A stretch of DNA of 64,000 nucleotides from Simmondsia chinensis (Eukaryota; Streptophyta; Magnoliopsida; Caryophyllales; Simmondsiaceae), in contig JAGTTD010000007.1 of NCBI GenBank assembly GCA_018398585.1, positions 32,144,911 to 32,208,910 of the forward strand. The letters are read 5' to 3'. The notes under the pieces were generated by a model, which made no database searches, was not told where the DNA came from, and worked only from the letters and a program-made list of their open reading frames with translations. How positions within the stretch are numbered: position 1 is the stretch's first letter; every line of letters starts with the position of its first letter. Made by a program: the position numbers and the translations under genes. Shown one piece after another: positions 9,201 to 21,353 of this stretch.

Positions 9201-12200
9201 TTTTTTTCCTTTTTTTGGGCCTTTTCAGTTTTCTCTGGATGGATCCCTAGACATTAAACCATATTTGCAGGTAAAGCAGAACAGTAACAGTGAAATAGCA
9301 CTGAACAGTGGAGGTTTCTCTCCCCTTTTTAGGATGTGAGTTGATGTTCATTTTATGGAAAATTCCCAGTTTTTTAAAAAAATTTCCAAAAAAAGCATGT
9401 TTCGGAAAGGTGTTTTAAAGGACCTCATACTTCAGGTTTTTCCGGAAACACAAACCATTTTCCTGGCTTTCCCCTTCGCATTGAAAATTACAGGAAACCC
9501 TCGTTGTCCAATTTTCCTTTGTAAGTGAGATCTTTTCCAGTGTCTTTGAACTTTTCAAGTCTGATCCAAATTTTTCATTTTTCATATACAACATTCAGAA
9601 AAAGCAAAGATTAATTCAGAAGTAAGATCCCAAGTCTCGTACTCTACTGAAGAGCAAAGTTCAGTTGACTAAACCATCTCAGATTCACAAAATCCTTTTA
9701 TCAATGGTAAATAGGACTTTAAGTTCTACTCTAACTACTAACAGCAGAGAATGGGAGAATCATTAGGTATTGTGCCAACAAATGAGCACCGCTTACTACA
9801 CACCTGATCAATTGATCCCCTCATTCTATCTTCAAATATCATCCTCGACGCAATCTTCTCCGCCTGCGCACAGTCACCCTAGTATGTCACTTTCCAGTGA
9901 TAGAGAAGACCCCAAGGCTTACACAGATAGCAAGGAAACCAATATTTGCAGATCATTAGCCAGAAAATAGTCTCTTAGTTTTCCTTTAAAAAAAAGCTTC
10001 TTGTGAAACACATCCTAGCCTTCTTAAATGAACAAGAAACCCGATAAAAATAAATCTCAACTCATTTCTTGGACAGGGTCCTATAAATAATAAGAAACAA
10101 GAAGATGAAGGCAAGCCTTGATAGGAGCAAAAAGACCATCATCATACTTAGCCTTGCAACTCTCGAATCTGCTTAAACCATTATCAACATAATAATCTAT
10201 CCTTATACCAAAAGAAAAGTATGAAATACGAGGACTTTCCACAAGTTCACCCATTCTAGCACTATTCTCAGCAAAGCAAACTTAACTATGGAGTTAGAAT
10301 AAGATCGAGTATATTAATGTCGGAATGATTCCACCCCAAGAAAGTAGTAACTTATAACTCCAAATGGTAGGGTATATAAAGAAAGTAATGCAAAAGTGAT
10401 CCCTCAAAGCCATTTTCCTAAACACTGGAAGAAATAACATTAAAATAATGGAAGGTAATAATTTCGTTCAGACAAATACAAGGATATAAAGACTAGGAAA
10501 TCTCAATTCTGTCAAATTTCAGCTTTTAGGTTAAAAAGATAATCGTTACATTCATAACAGCTGTGTAAAAGGGTTCAAAGAATGACCAAATTCAAATTAA
10601 GAAGCCGTTCCTTTGAAAAGAAAAGGAAAAAAAAAACAAAAAAAAAAGGAAGAAATTCAGTACGACCAGGCACAAAAAAAGACGTGAACAAACTTCACAG
10701 CATACCAGATACTTACCTTATGAGGAGGGATGCCTAGCAATGTGCCCAACTCATCAAAGCTATTCCACAAATACAGGTGAAAACCATATTAGTATAGCAA
10801 AGTCACCCTAAGACGACAAGTAATTTAAAAATGAGACAATAGAGCAGGAACACCAACCGGATGTTTGTGTAAAGTTTGCTTGCACTAAGAAGATTATGTT
10901 CAATCATGGCACGATCTAGAACAGTAAAGTTGTCGGGCAAAAGTGCTTTCTGTTGCAACAAAATGTGATGAAAGATCTCAGAAAGGGAAAAGAAAACATA
11001 AAAATAGCAGATAATAAGAATAAGACAACTTAAAAGAAGTGATAGGACACCTGATGTGGTTTTAGTTCCTCAGCGAATGCATCAATCTCAGGTTTTCTAA
11101 GTATTCTCTCCAAGTATACCTGAGATTCATTATTAGCCACCCATTATCTGAAGTGTGTGCATGGTGAAAATAAACAATATATTCATCAAGGAACAAAGAA
11201 CTAACCTTCTGCAATATAGGATAAATTTTCAACTTCGAGCAGCGCTCATCCTGAAACAAATATCAGCATGTCAGCCATGCACAAATCATTTCGCAAACTC
11301 ATCTGTGACTGAAGAATTGCGGATCTGTACCTTGTAGAGGGTGGCAAGAACACGGGACCTTTGGGGACCTGCAGCAGCCAATATGGTGCACGTAATGGCA
11401 GCTGACAGAGCTTGCTCTAATGCTGCTTCATCAATCTCTCTGTACACAGAAATCTCTGTTTTTGAAACAGAATCCACAATTGCTTTGCTAAAATGTGTTC
11501 TCAGTTGCATGGATCTAAGGTTAAAACCTCGAATAGTCAATAATCAAACTACTTAGCAAGTTAAGCACACACCAAAGGTGTCAAAGGATCGGTAGAAACC
11601 ACAGTTGAATTCCCCAACCAACCGCGCCGGCAGCATAGTGGAGAACCATCATTATAAAGCCAAAGAACAAAATATAAAGCCTAGCACATAAAGCTCAGGC
11701 AAAGAATCAAGACCAACAACAATTCTTCTGTCCACAATGAACGCATTTCTTTTCATGATCCTATCACCTTCATATCTAATTAATCCAAGTCTAACGTTTA
11801 TATTTTTAACCCATGGCAACTAAATGAATGAATACTCCACACTGAACCGACAAATACCGGAAAAATGGTTTGCTCTATATCCATAGTCAGAAGCAGTAGA
11901 AGAACTCAAACAAAATGTCTAGATGCCAGGTTCTAGATCATATTATTCTTTATTAAAGTTCCATATCCAGAGAAAACAGAAAAACATAAAACCTGCCATT
12001 GCAATATTTTGGAGACAGTCAACCATAGCACCCCCTAAGGAAGCATAACATAGAAAGTGTATATTGTTGGCACACACAAATGAGCCAAGTCGCAGTATAG
12101 TGTGATTCAGGACATCAAATTTAAAAAGTACATCAACCCATGGATTAGATATGCAATTATACAATAACCCAGTGCCTCAAAGAGGCTCCCACCAACGTAG

Positions 12201-14157
12201 GGTTTGGGATATACAATTAATAATTAGCAAGATAGTAACTAATAAAATAAAACTTTAAGCAAAGCGGAACACTGTAGATGCAGAAAAAACAGATGGGATA
12301 AAAGTATGATAAACATACTCATCTCCAATTTGCCTCTTCTCAATCTGGGATATGTCATAATAGCGTAGCGCTGCTTCTAAGAATTTCCGTTTTAAGTCCA
12401 AGATCCTTGCATAACAAACCTACATGTACACAAGAACGGAAAGGTTATCACAAATGCCCATATGGTAGCAAAAGAAATTCTTACCTACAGACAACAATTA
12501 CCTTATACTGCAGATTTAATACTTCATTTTGACTGTTGCTAACCAGAAATGATGCTTTGTTAATAAAAGCTTCTGCATTTGCTGCATCATCATCCTACAG
12601 AACAAGCATGTTAACATTCAAGTGTAATGAATCACATGAGGAACTTGGGACAAAAAACCCCTTAAGAATTACAACATATATAAGTGAAGTAGACAGGCCA
12701 ATGACATCTTAGTTCAACGGTACTATACTACTAAGGACAAGGTTCCAGACAAGAGCTCCTAGGTTCAAATTTCAATCCGCGCTTCCTTCTGTTTGTGTCA
12801 CTTTTCTCCCTCTGGTATGTATAAGGGGAGGAGACTGATAGGCAATGGTACATGGCAGAGCGAAAGACTTGACAACCTGCACCTCCGGAAGAAGAGTGAC
12901 CACCTAATCTACTAGATGACTAGTCCTGATACAGAAGAATTTTTACTATACTAGGCCTCTTCTACTTGGGAAGCGTATAGGTTGTAGTTCATTAAAGAGA
13001 ACATATGTGGTAATTGCAATGTGCATTAATAGGGGCAATTCCCTTATTTTCCAGAAGAAATGCGCAATTGGAGAAGTTCTTGGACTCTTTAAATTCTTCA
13101 ACATCTCATCAACATAACAAAGTGAACAGTGTACAGTAATAGTACCTCAAGATACAAACGAGCAATCTGAACGCATTTAGACAGCCTGTAGGTATCATCA
13201 ATCCCTCTGAAAAAAGAAAATTAATTTCCATAAATAACCCTATAATGGAAGTATGGAGAAAACACTGAGCTTCAGAAACTTTCATAAACTAAAAGAGAAG
13301 CAAACCTCATTCCTGAATCCAAATCAATCCCACTAAGCATCTGGGCAGCTTTAGACCACTGCTGCTCAGATTCATATAACTCAGCAAGTTTTTCCCTGAT
13401 AATCAAAGCCTGCCTCACATAAAGGAAAACAAGGAAAATGGATACATGTCACTCAAATTCAATTTAAAAGAACTAAAGATAGCCAAATCATAGCCTTCTG
13501 ACATAACAAAAATTTGTTAGTCTCATCTAGCATCTTCTTCATATTGCAAGTTATGCTCTAGTTCAGAAGGTCATAATTTTTATACTGCACTAGTTTGACA
13601 TCTACTCCATTTTTATCCTAGCAATGGTCTGCAAAGATCAGATACCTCCTATATTTCACTAAGGAACAAAGAAGCAGTTGTTATTTCACCTTTGCAACTG
13701 CTACCTTGAGTTTCTCATTCTTGTATCCAAACTCATGTTAATGGCGCAAGTTCCACAAAGATTTTCATAGTTGTTCTGGCTCTTTAAGCATCGGTAGTAC
13801 ATTGTTCTATCATATCCCGATTGTAAGTGTACTACCCATACCTCAGAATGGAAGAAAAACTATTTGACGAGAACACAACTCAAACATATAGTAACATTGC
13901 AAAAGTTAACAACCCAGACAAAAAAAAGGATCATTCATTTAGAAATAGGACGATATGCCACATAATCGAGCTGTTGAGTTTAGTGTAGTGGTTAGACTAC
14001 CCACCCTCCAAGTGCGACGTCTTGGGTTTGAGGCTCATTCCCCCCTCCTACAATTGTTGGTGGCCCTTATTAGAGTGATGTTGTATTCCTTACTATCTTA
14101 AAAAAACAAAGATACAACAACAACAACAACAGTCCCAGTGCCTCACAGCCCCCGCAA

Positions 14158-14191
<34 letters not shown>

Positions 14192-15268
14192 CAAACCCCA
14201 AAGATACGCCACATAATTTGAATTCATGCCCTAGTATGCAAAACACGAACTACATAGTTCTATCTCTTGCCAACTAATAATGCCCCAATCTCAAACCTAG
14301 TCCTATCTCCTGCTAACTTATAATGCCACAATCTCAAACCACATATTATATTGCAGCAAAACTATGAACTGATGCAACAAATTCATAGTACAAGCAACAC
14401 TGAACAGTTAAAAGGGGCTGGAAAGTGAAAGAAAACCTGTTCTTCAAATGAAACAACTCGCGGTTGAATCTGATTAAGGGCATAGTGGGCAATCTCCTTT
14501 TGAACATCTGGGTCCAACTTCCCCAACTCTTGGGCGAATGTCTGCAGCAGCTGCCGCGACACTACCAACGGTACATCATCGGACAACACTACAATTCACA
14601 GATAATTGTTAGGAATTCCACATATGAGTCTACTTAAACTCTACATTGAAATTGTGAAAAACAATACATTAATATAAAAGTATAGTGGGTTACTCCACTT
14701 AATGCCGATTGGTTTTAGAATGAAGCCCCACTTAGACTTAAATGAGATGTCATATATTCCAACTCTGTTGGTCAGGCCTAAAACCCGGTGAAATTCTTTA
14801 ACATAGTATCTGAGCAGATGATGATCCCAGGCTCTTGTTTGACACACCATGTCCTCAAAACGAGAGCTGTATTTGAATTTGTGGGACATATGAGTCTAGT
14901 TGAATATATCATGTTAGAGTTGTAAATCTAATGGGTTACTCCACCTAACGTCAATTGATTTTCATATGAAACCCACTTGAACTTTTATGTAAATCTAATA
15001 TATGCCAACTTGGTGGGTCGGACCTAAAACCTGAAGAAATTTAATAACAATGAACCACCAAAACAAACCCTGAACACATTGACAAAGCCCTAGAACAAAA
15101 ATCGATGAAAGAGAGCAAAAGGGGGGGAAGAAAGTAACTGTGATCGATGAACTTCTTGGACTGTACGACGTCGTTCGAGGACAAAACGGAGAAGAGAATG
15201 TTCTTATACTGCTCGATCTTCTGCCGCTGATCGGCGATGGCAGAAGCGCTCGCTAGTGCACTCTCCAT
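6299..15268 (-). CDS. CSN4: COP9 signalosome complex subunit 4 (14 exons)
   Basis: CSN4 is a PCI-domain subunit of the nuclear COP9 signalosome, which removes NEDD8 from cullins and so controls cullin-RING ubiquitin ligases. Exons on the minus strand: 15268-15139, 14588-14437, 13409-13306, 13206-13146, 12594-12502, 12419-12319, 11439-11331, 11250-11206, 11119-11051, 10949-10858, 10759-10717, 9863-9804, 9119-9060 and 6373-6299. All are bounded by AG/GT. They sum to 1,194 nt, or 397 codons plus TGA, the usual CSN4 length. Recognisable stretches are IADQRQKIEQYKNILFSVLS near the N-terminus, ESEQQWSKAAQMLSGIDLDS, LEQALSAA..CTILAAAGPQ, DERCSKLKIYPILQKV, the PCI winged-helix part (FDELGTLLGIP, EDRMRGSIDQVEAVIHFED) and the end CQALNDILDGMAKKG. 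The ATG context (ACCATGG) is favourable. The last exon is 2.7 kb from exon 13 because of inserted elements. The gene looks intact. Confidence 0.96.
6590..6832 (+). mobile_element. 5S rRNA-derived SINE with RTE-LINE tail (copy 1)
   Basis: From about 6599 to 6697 the sequence is 5S rRNA: CACCGGATCCCATTAGAACT, then AAGTTAAGCGTGCTTGGGCG and AGGATGGGTGACCTCCTGGG. This keeps the internal Pol III control region (A box, intermediate element, C box) almost unchanged. It then runs directly into the (TTG)-family LINE tail (GGAAACAGCCTCTC, CACCCTGAAGGGGGAAGGCTG, GGCGGGAGCCCTTGAGGC). The first ~20 bases of 5S are replaced by a head (ACCAAAGAGGGCACCAACACG) that is shared with the copy at 15764. It lies in CSN4 intron 13, antisense to the gene. 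Confidence 0.85.
6890..7560 (+). repeat. Degenerate GGGTCA-rich minisatellite-like tract
   Basis: Many imperfect repeats of the type TCATTTCGGGTTTTGGGTCAA, with no fixed period, fill this part of CSN4 intron 13. Such sequence is typical of MITE interiors. No open reading frame of interest. Confidence 0.5.
7617..8243. mobile_element. hAT-like MITE, 627 bp
   Basis: It is flanked by the perfect 8-bp repeat GAATTGAA (7609-7616 and 8244-8251). Termini are CTAGGAAGCACAGA on the left and, inverted, CTAGGAAGCACGGA on the right. The interior has a run of repeats around TCCGACACG/TCCGATACGT and a (TA)n stretch near 8029-8042. No transposase. Nested in the larger TIR element in CSN4 intron 13. Confidence 0.8.
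8338..8613 (-). mobile_element. 5'-truncated RTE-LINE 3' end
   Basis: Read on the minus strand, a C/T-rich stretch (TGCTTTATGCTTGC type) leads into the standard tail (GGATCCTCAGATGTAGCC, GGTAACACCTTGAAGG). The same C/T-rich leader follows RTE coding sequence at 50195-50807, so this is LINE 3' UTR, not a separate SINE head. An imperfect ~16-bp duplication containing CAATAAATGAACCA (near 8320 and 8617) flanks it. Confidence 0.7.
12167..12210 (-). mobile_element. RTE-LINE tail fragment in CSN4 intron
   Basis: CCCAGTGCCTCAAAGAGGCT and the following GTAGGGTTTGGG are the complement of the last ~40 bases of the tail. It lies between CSN4 exons 6 and 7. Confidence 0.6.
12690..12860 (+). mobile_element. 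tRNA-derived SINE-like sequence
   Basis: TCTTAGTTCAACGGTACTA has A-box character, and CTAGGTTCAAATTTC about 50 bases on has B-box character. It lies in the intron between CSN4 exons 4 and 5. The 3' end could not be placed. Confidence 0.45.
13978..14100 (+). mobile_element. tRNA-derived SINE-like sequence
   Basis: TTTAGTGTAGTGGTTAGACT (A-box like) and CTTGGGTTTGAGGC (B-box like) are spaced as in a tRNA-derived SINE. It lies in CSN4 intron 2, just before an RTE tail fragment and a 31-base poly-A run (about 14161-14191). Confidence 0.55.
14117..14160 (-). mobile_element. RTE-LINE tail fragment with (CAA)n
   Basis: (ACA)n, the complement of the TTG tail, is followed by GTCCCAGTGCCTCACAGCCC, the complement of the tail end. 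Truncated, in CSN4 intron 2. Confidence 0.65.
14607..15049 (+). mobile_element. TRIM-like miniature LTR element in CSN4 intron 1
   Basis: Two ~170-197-bp similar direct repeats (14607-14803 and about 14880-15049) share ACATATGAGTCTA, GGGTTACTCCACCTAA and GACCTAAAACC. They enclose only ~75 bp. The first begins TGTTAGGAATTCC and ends AACA, and is followed by TAGTATCTGAGCAG, a decayed tRNA-Met primer-binding site. This is the layout of a terminal-repeat retrotransposon in miniature. The flanks ATAAT and ATGAA are only a weak target duplication. Confidence 0.65.
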
Positions 15269-15482
15269 GGTTCTGCTTCAAAGGGTGAATGAATGAATGA
15301 GACAACTATGAATTTGTTTTGGCGAATGAGTTCAGTGTGGTCCGCCTTCTTGTTGGCGAAGCAGCACTGAGTTCCTCTCGCTGATGGTAGACGTGGGCAA
15401 CAGGTCAGGTCAACCAGTTTCAACCTGTCTAATGTTTCGATTTAAGCCGACTCGTGAATTATAACTGGCTGGGTCATGAATT

Positions 15483-16558
15483 TGCTGAAAAAAATGATAC
15501 AAATTTAATTGTCTAAATATTATTTATTGTGCTCCACATTAAAATAAAACAGGGGAGAAGTTTTCTCTATTTTAAATATAGGAACGCTCATGAAATCATT
15601 TGAATTAAGTTTAGGATGAGAGAAGGGTGGGAACCACACGCCCGTGTGTGCCGCTCACCCACTATGCTCGGCATGGATGTGATCTTTTTCATAACGGGTA
15701 TATTTGATTTTCGAAAAATATTTTTTTCAAAAAATTTACGGCCCCTATTTACTACATATTTGCAAAAGTTAAGAAGAAGAAGACCTAAAAAGGTATCAAC
15801 ACGCAAACACCGGATCCCATTAGAACTTTGAAGTTAAACATGCTTGAGTGAGATTAGTATCAAGATGGATGGCCTCCTAGGAAGTCTTCGTGTTGCACCC
15901 CTTGGGTTGGGGGTACTCGAAAACGGCCTCTCTTCAGGATAGCACCCTGAAGGGGGAAGGCTCCGTACATCCACCCTCCCCAGACCCTGTTTAGGCAAGA
16001 GTCCTTTAAGCACTGGGAATGTTGTTGCTTGTTGTTGCTTCATGTACTACACATTTGCCATTACAAATTCTGAATACTAGCCGTTTATGGCTATTGGGAT
16101 TCATTGCAACCAATGTTTTAGTGCCTGTTACCGTTTATAGCTGTTAGAATTCATTGCACCCCCTTTTTTTTAATGCCTGGTACCAATAACTCTTATCTAA
16201 ATACCCGTGCTCTACACCATTTCAATATACCATCGCTAAGAACAACAACATACCAATCTCCTTCTCTCTCTCCCCTCTTCATTCTCGGCTCTTCTATATT
16301 CTCAAATTCTGGGCAAAGTTCAAGGTACTCCTACCCGGCAATTAACAAGTGCATGTTAAGAGTCGGATCTCGTTAATCCTAGAGGACGGCCGCCAATACA
16401 ACTGTTTGCCCGGAGCAGTAGTGAAATTATTTTTTAGGACAGTGGTTTTTGCCACGACGTGGTATCTTTTCTATTTTAATCGGTTTTCAAAATTTCAATC
16501 TTATTATTTCATTGATGTGTTTAGATACTTATCACAATTTTGTAATTTTATTCCAATA
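15483..16558 (+). repeat. 5' LTR with 5S-SINE insertion
   Basis: It aligns with the 3' LTR (20667-21348) but carries an extra ~80 bp near 15521-15600 and a 5S-SINE at 15764-16044. Conserved blocks include ACTAGCCGTTTATGGCT and ATAAATACCCGTGCTCTACA-like promoter sequence (near 16200), followed by ACCATTTCAATATACCATCG. Confidence 0.82.
15764..16044 (+). mobile_element. 5S rRNA-derived SINE with RTE-LINE tail (copy 2)
   Basis: It has the same architecture as 6590-6832: shared head, 5S rRNA from CACCGGATCCCATTAGAACT through to GTGTTGCACCCCT (the 5S 3' end), then GGGTTGGGGGTACTCG and the LINE tail to TTGTTGCTTGTTGTTG. It is flanked by TACTACATATTTGC (15750-15763) and TACTACACATTTGC (16045-16058). 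The matching place in the 3' LTR (near 20860-20885) lacks it, which proves insertion after the host Copia. The 5S part shows many C-to-T and G-to-A changes relative to copy 1, as expected of methylated DNA. Confidence 0.9.
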
Positions 16559-16593
16559 ATCTAAAAGATGATTTTATATATTTATATTTAAAC

Positions 16594-19500
16594 ATGGCAA
16601 CCAAACTACCTCTTCCCAACATGTCTAAAGTCGAGCTCCTAAACAAAAAAAATTATAAGAGGTGGTCTCATAAACTTTTATGCTATCTAGAGCAAGTTAA
16701 TATCGATTATGCACTTTGTGGAAAAGAGTTACCTGAGGACGAAAATGAAAAAACCACGTATGAGGAAAAATTCACCTCAGATAACCGAACATGTAGGGGC
16801 AATTTGCTATATTACATGAGTGACGGGCTTTCTAATATCTATGTAAAAAGAACTCGTCAAAAGTAATTTGAGACTCTCTTCAAAAAAATATGGGGGTGAT
16901 GATGCAGAGACTAGGAAATAGGCGGTTAGTAAGTGGCTAGATTTCAAATTTGTGAATAATAAAACAATAATTGATCAAGTCCATGAATATGAAAAATATA
17001 ATAAACACTCTTTCGTCAGAAGGCCTTAAAATCTACGATATTATACAAGCCTACATTTTGATTGAAAAACTTCTACCTTCCTGAAAAGATTATAGAAATC
17101 AAGTTTTGTATAAGCAAAAGGATCTGACATTAGAGGAGTTCGTAGGCCACTTGAAAATTGAGGAAGAATATAGGCTCAAAGATAGGGGGCACTCATACTC
17201 CAACCTCTCTAAGGCTAATATTGTTGAAGTTAGGCCTAGTGCATTTGACAGGTTCAAGAATAAAGGGAAAAGACGTCATTCTAATTTTAAACCTGGTGGA
17301 AAGATTCAAAAGCCAAACAGCAAATTTCAAGCAAAATGCTACCATTGCGGAAAACGTGGACATATGGCAAAAGATTGCAAAAGTAGAAAGAACCAACCTA
17401 AGGACCTGAAGCACAAAACCCACCTTGTAGAGATGGAGAACATTGTAGCTGTTGTTTCAGAGGTGAACCAGGTGAAAAATATGACTGAATGGATAGTGGA
17501 CACCAGGGCTACCAGGCACATCTGCACAAACTGAACCATGTTCTAGGAATACCAGAATGTGACCGATGGAGAGGTAGTCTATATGGGTAATTCTACAGCA
17601 GCACTTATCCTTAAAAAAGGAAAGATTTCTTTAAAACTCACTTCTGAAAAATTTCTTACTTTAACAAATGTACCGCATGTGTCTGAACTTAGGAATCTGA
17701 TATCAGGTAGTCTTTTGATTAAAGCTGGTTTAAAGTTATCCTTTGACTCAGATAGACTTGTCCTAACTAGAAATAGGGAATTTGTGGGTAAGGGATTCTG
17801 TAACAAGGTGGCGCTATTTGCATGAATAACAATGTTGGTACCTCTTCTGCTTATCTTGTTGAATCTCTTGAATTATGGCATGCTCGCTTAGGACATATAA
17901 ATATTGAGTTAGTTAAATGACTTAAGAAAATAAACATGATTCCTAACTTAAGTAATACCAACTTTAGTAAATATGAAGTATGTATAAAACCTAAACATGC
18001 TAAAAAACCCTTTAAGTCAATCGAGAGACAATATGAACTCCTTGAGCTAATTCACAGTGACTTAGCAGACTTTAAAAGCCAAATGAGTAGAGGTGAAAAA
18101 ACATACTACATGACCTTTGTAGATGATTACTCTAGATACTCGATGGTATACCTCCTAAGTACTAAAGATGAAGCAGAAAAAAAATATTTTTAAAATACAA
18201 AGCTGAGGTAGAAAATCAAATAGGAAGGAAAATAAAAAGGGTTAGATTCGATAGAGGGGGTGAATATGACCTGACGTCACTAGAAAAATTTTGCAAGAAA
18301 AATGGGATAATACATAAACGAAACCCTCCTTACAGTCCACAATATAACAATATCGCAGAAAGAAAAAATAGAACTTTAAAGAACATGATGAACACTATGC
18401 TCATCAGTTCTAAACTACCTGATAACATGTGGGAGGAAGCGATATTATATGCTTATCATGTGTTAAATAAAGTTACTCACAAAAAGCTAGATAAAACCTC
18501 ATACAAAATGTGGAAAGGTCATGCGCCTAATCTAAAATACCTGAAAATGTGAGGGTACCTGACTTTAAATGAAGTAAAATTGGACATATGACTATTGATT
18601 ATATTTTATCAGATATGCTTATCACAGCGTTGCATATCAATTTCTAATTAAGAGATCTAATAATTCATATGTATGCAGTAGTATCATTGAATCTAGAGAT
18701 GTTGAATTCTTTGAATATATATTTCCCTTGAAATTTAATGATACACAACCTACTAATCTGCCTTCTCATGCTGTGACTGATAACCATGGTCCTACTAACA
18801 ATATAAACACTCCTAAAATTTGAAGAAACAAAAGAGTTATGAAAGAAACCAACTTTGGACCTAATTTTGTTACTGCTTTCCTAGCAGAAGATGACTCCGT
18901 AAATAAGAAATTGTAAGTGTCTATATGTTAGAGGAAGATCACAAAACATATGGAGAGGCTATGAAATCGGTTGATTCGACCTTTTGGAAAGAGGCTATTA
19001 ATAGCAAACTAAAATAAATCCTAAACAATCACGCATGGTAATTCGCAGACTGTCCTAGAGGATGTAAACCAATAGGTTGTAAGTGGATCTTTAGAAGGAA
19101 AATGAAGGCTGATAGGACAATAGATAAGTTTAAGGCAAGATTAGTGGCTAAGGGTTACACCCAAAAAAGGGGGTCGACTATTTCGATACTCATTTACTTG
19201 TCACTAAAATAGCCACAATTCGAATTTTGTTTGCCCTTGCGTCTATTCATAATTTAGTAGTGCATCAAATGTATGTTAAAACAACATTTCTTAATGGTGA
19301 TCTAAATAAAGAGATTTATATGGAATAACCCGAAGATTTTGTTGTCCCTGGTAATGAAAAGAAAGTCTATAAACTTATAAAATCTCTATACGGTCTCAAA
19401 CAGTCACCAATAGTAGCACGCTAATTGCTAATAATTTTCGTGTAAATAATGGTGACTCTTGTGTGTGTTTTAAGTCTGATTCAAATGGATGTGTAATAGT

Positions 19501-20310
19501 TTGTCTATATGTTGATGAATGCTAATATAGGGCACAAACTTGAATGTTGTCAATAAAACTAAAAACTTTCTAAGCTCTAAATTTGATATGAAAGATTTGG
19601 GTGAGGCAGACATGATATTGGGAGTTAAGATTGTGGAAACTTCCGAAGGCATAAACCTAAGCCAATCATACTATGTTGAGAAGATACTTAGAAAGTTTGA
19701 CATGTATATGTTGACCCTGTAAGAACACCTTATGATCCCAGTATACATTTAACTACACACAAAGGCATTACTATATGCCAATCTGAGTATGCCAAAATCA
19801 TTGGTAGTATTATGCTCTTAATGAACTATAGTAGACTTAACATTGCATATGTTATAAGTAGACTCAGCAGATACACGCATAATCCCAATCAAGAGCATTG
19901 GAATGCATTAAAAAAATTGCTTAGATATTTTAAAGGAACTATAGATTGAGGGCTTGACTTCACAAAGTTTCCCGCTGTTTTAGAAGGATATTGTGATGCC
20001 AATTGGGTGTCTAATAATGTTCACACTAGCTGGAGCTGCTATATCCTGGAAATCCTCTAAACAATCTTGTACTGCTATGTCAACTATAAAATCCGAGTTC
20101 ATTATTCTTAAGTTGGCAGGTCATGAAGCTGACTAGCTAAGAAGTTTACTGGGAGACTTGCCATTGTGGAGGCTTCCAGCTCCATCAGTATCACTGCACT
20201 ATGACAATCAAGCTACAATTATTGTGGCAAAGAACAAAGTGTATAATGGCAAGAGGAGACACATTCGTCTCAGGCATAAGATCGTGAAGGATCTTCTAGA
20301 GAGCGGAGTG
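16594..20310 (+). pseudogene. Copia gag-pol pseudogene
   Basis: Order seen: gag start at 16594 (LLNKKNYKRWSHKLLCYLEQ); zinc knuckle CYHCGKRGHMAKDC near 17338-17380; protease WIVDTRATRHIC, where the catalytic DTG is now DTR; gag-pre-integrase region near 17860-17900; integrase YMTFVDDYSRYSMVYLL near 18108-18160; RT pieces (ARLVAKGYTQK, KSLYGLKQSP, VCLYVDE then a break where YVDD is expected, FDMKDLGEADMILGVKI); and RNase H pieces ([11 protein letters not shown]) near 19990. Many stops and shifts lie between. No product is expected. Confidence 0.88.
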
Positions 20311-20666
20311 ATATCACACACTTGATGGGATCCATCTATGCAGGTGTGGGAGTGTGGCCGCTCCCTATGAAAGTTTAAGACTTGCCTTCTAGAGCACCAT
20401 GAATATTCAAGACGGGCACGTGGCTTACAAAATGCGCCAAACTGCAGGAGTTCCCGAGATCTGGTGTTTGGTATGTGTCCGAGTGGTAGACTATATAACC
20501 CCTTATGAGGTTCAAGATGAGGGTCACCTCGCAAGCTGTTGGTTCTAAACTTAGGTTACACTATGTGACAATTCAAAATTGCAAGACATCGACACTGAAA
20601 AATTGAACTCCCTTTGCCCAAACTTTCCTTCTTCGTTCTTCTCCGCTTGTATCCTTTGTGGGGGTT

Positions 20667-21348
20667 TGTTGAAAAAATGATACAAGCTTAATTGTCAAAA
20701 CTACATGAATTAAGTTTAGGGTGAGAGAATGGTGGGAACCACAAGCACGCGCCGGCTACCCGCAGCGCCGTGCCGTGCTCGGGCGAGGGTGTGATCTTTT
20801 TCTCAAAACATTTATTTTCCTGAAAATATTTTTTCAAAACCCGTATCATAATTTACCATGCCTATTTAATACACATTTTCCATTACAAATTCTCAATACT
20901 AGCCGTTTATGGCTGCTGGAATTCATTGCAGCTGGTGTCTTAATGCACCCGTTCGTTTTCTTTAATGCCTACAACCGTTTGCACTGGTATAAATACCCGT
21001 GCTCTACACCATTTCAATATACCATCGCCAAGAACAACAACATACCAATCTCCTTCTCTCTCTCTCCTCTCATTCTCGGCTTCTCTCTTCTCAAATTTTG
21101 GGCAAAGTTTGAGGTATTCCTACTCGGCAATTAACTAGTGCACGTTAAGAGTCGGATCGAGTTAATTCTAGAGGATGGCCATTGATACTACTGTTTGCAC
21201 CAGAGCAATGGTGAAATCGTCTTTTAGGATAGCGGTTTTTTCCACGGCGCAGTATCTTCGGTATTGTAATCGGTTTTTAAATTTCGGTCTTATTTATTTC
21301 AATTTTGTGTTTCGATATTTATTATAATTTCGCAATTTTATTCTAACA
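20667..21348 (+). repeat. 3' LTR of decayed Copia
   Basis: It starts TGTTGAAAAAATGATACAAG and ends TTCTAACA. It serves as the empty-site reference for the 5S-SINE found in the 5' LTR. Confidence 0.85.
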
Positions 21349-21353
21349 GGATT

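Larger units (their letters stand above)
15483..21348 (+). mobile_element. Decayed full-length Copia retrotransposon
   Basis: LTRs are 15483-16558 (enlarged by insertions) and 20667-21348. Near-matching 5-bp flanks are GAATT (15478-15482) and GGATT (21349-21353). A TTTGTGGGGGTT polypurine tract precedes the 3' LTR. Between them, gag, protease, integrase, RT and RNase H fragments occur in the Copia order, all broken by stops and frameshifts. The element begins about 215 bp upstream of the CSN4 start codon, so it forms the outer limit of that promoter. Confidence 0.88.

Noticed and set aside
15764..16044. Cassandra TRIM (LTRs that contain 5S sequence)
   Set aside because: There is no TG...CA terminal repeat, primer site or polypurine tract around the 5S parts. 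Both copies end in a LINE tail, and copy 2 has a 14-bp duplication instead of the 5-bp LTR type.
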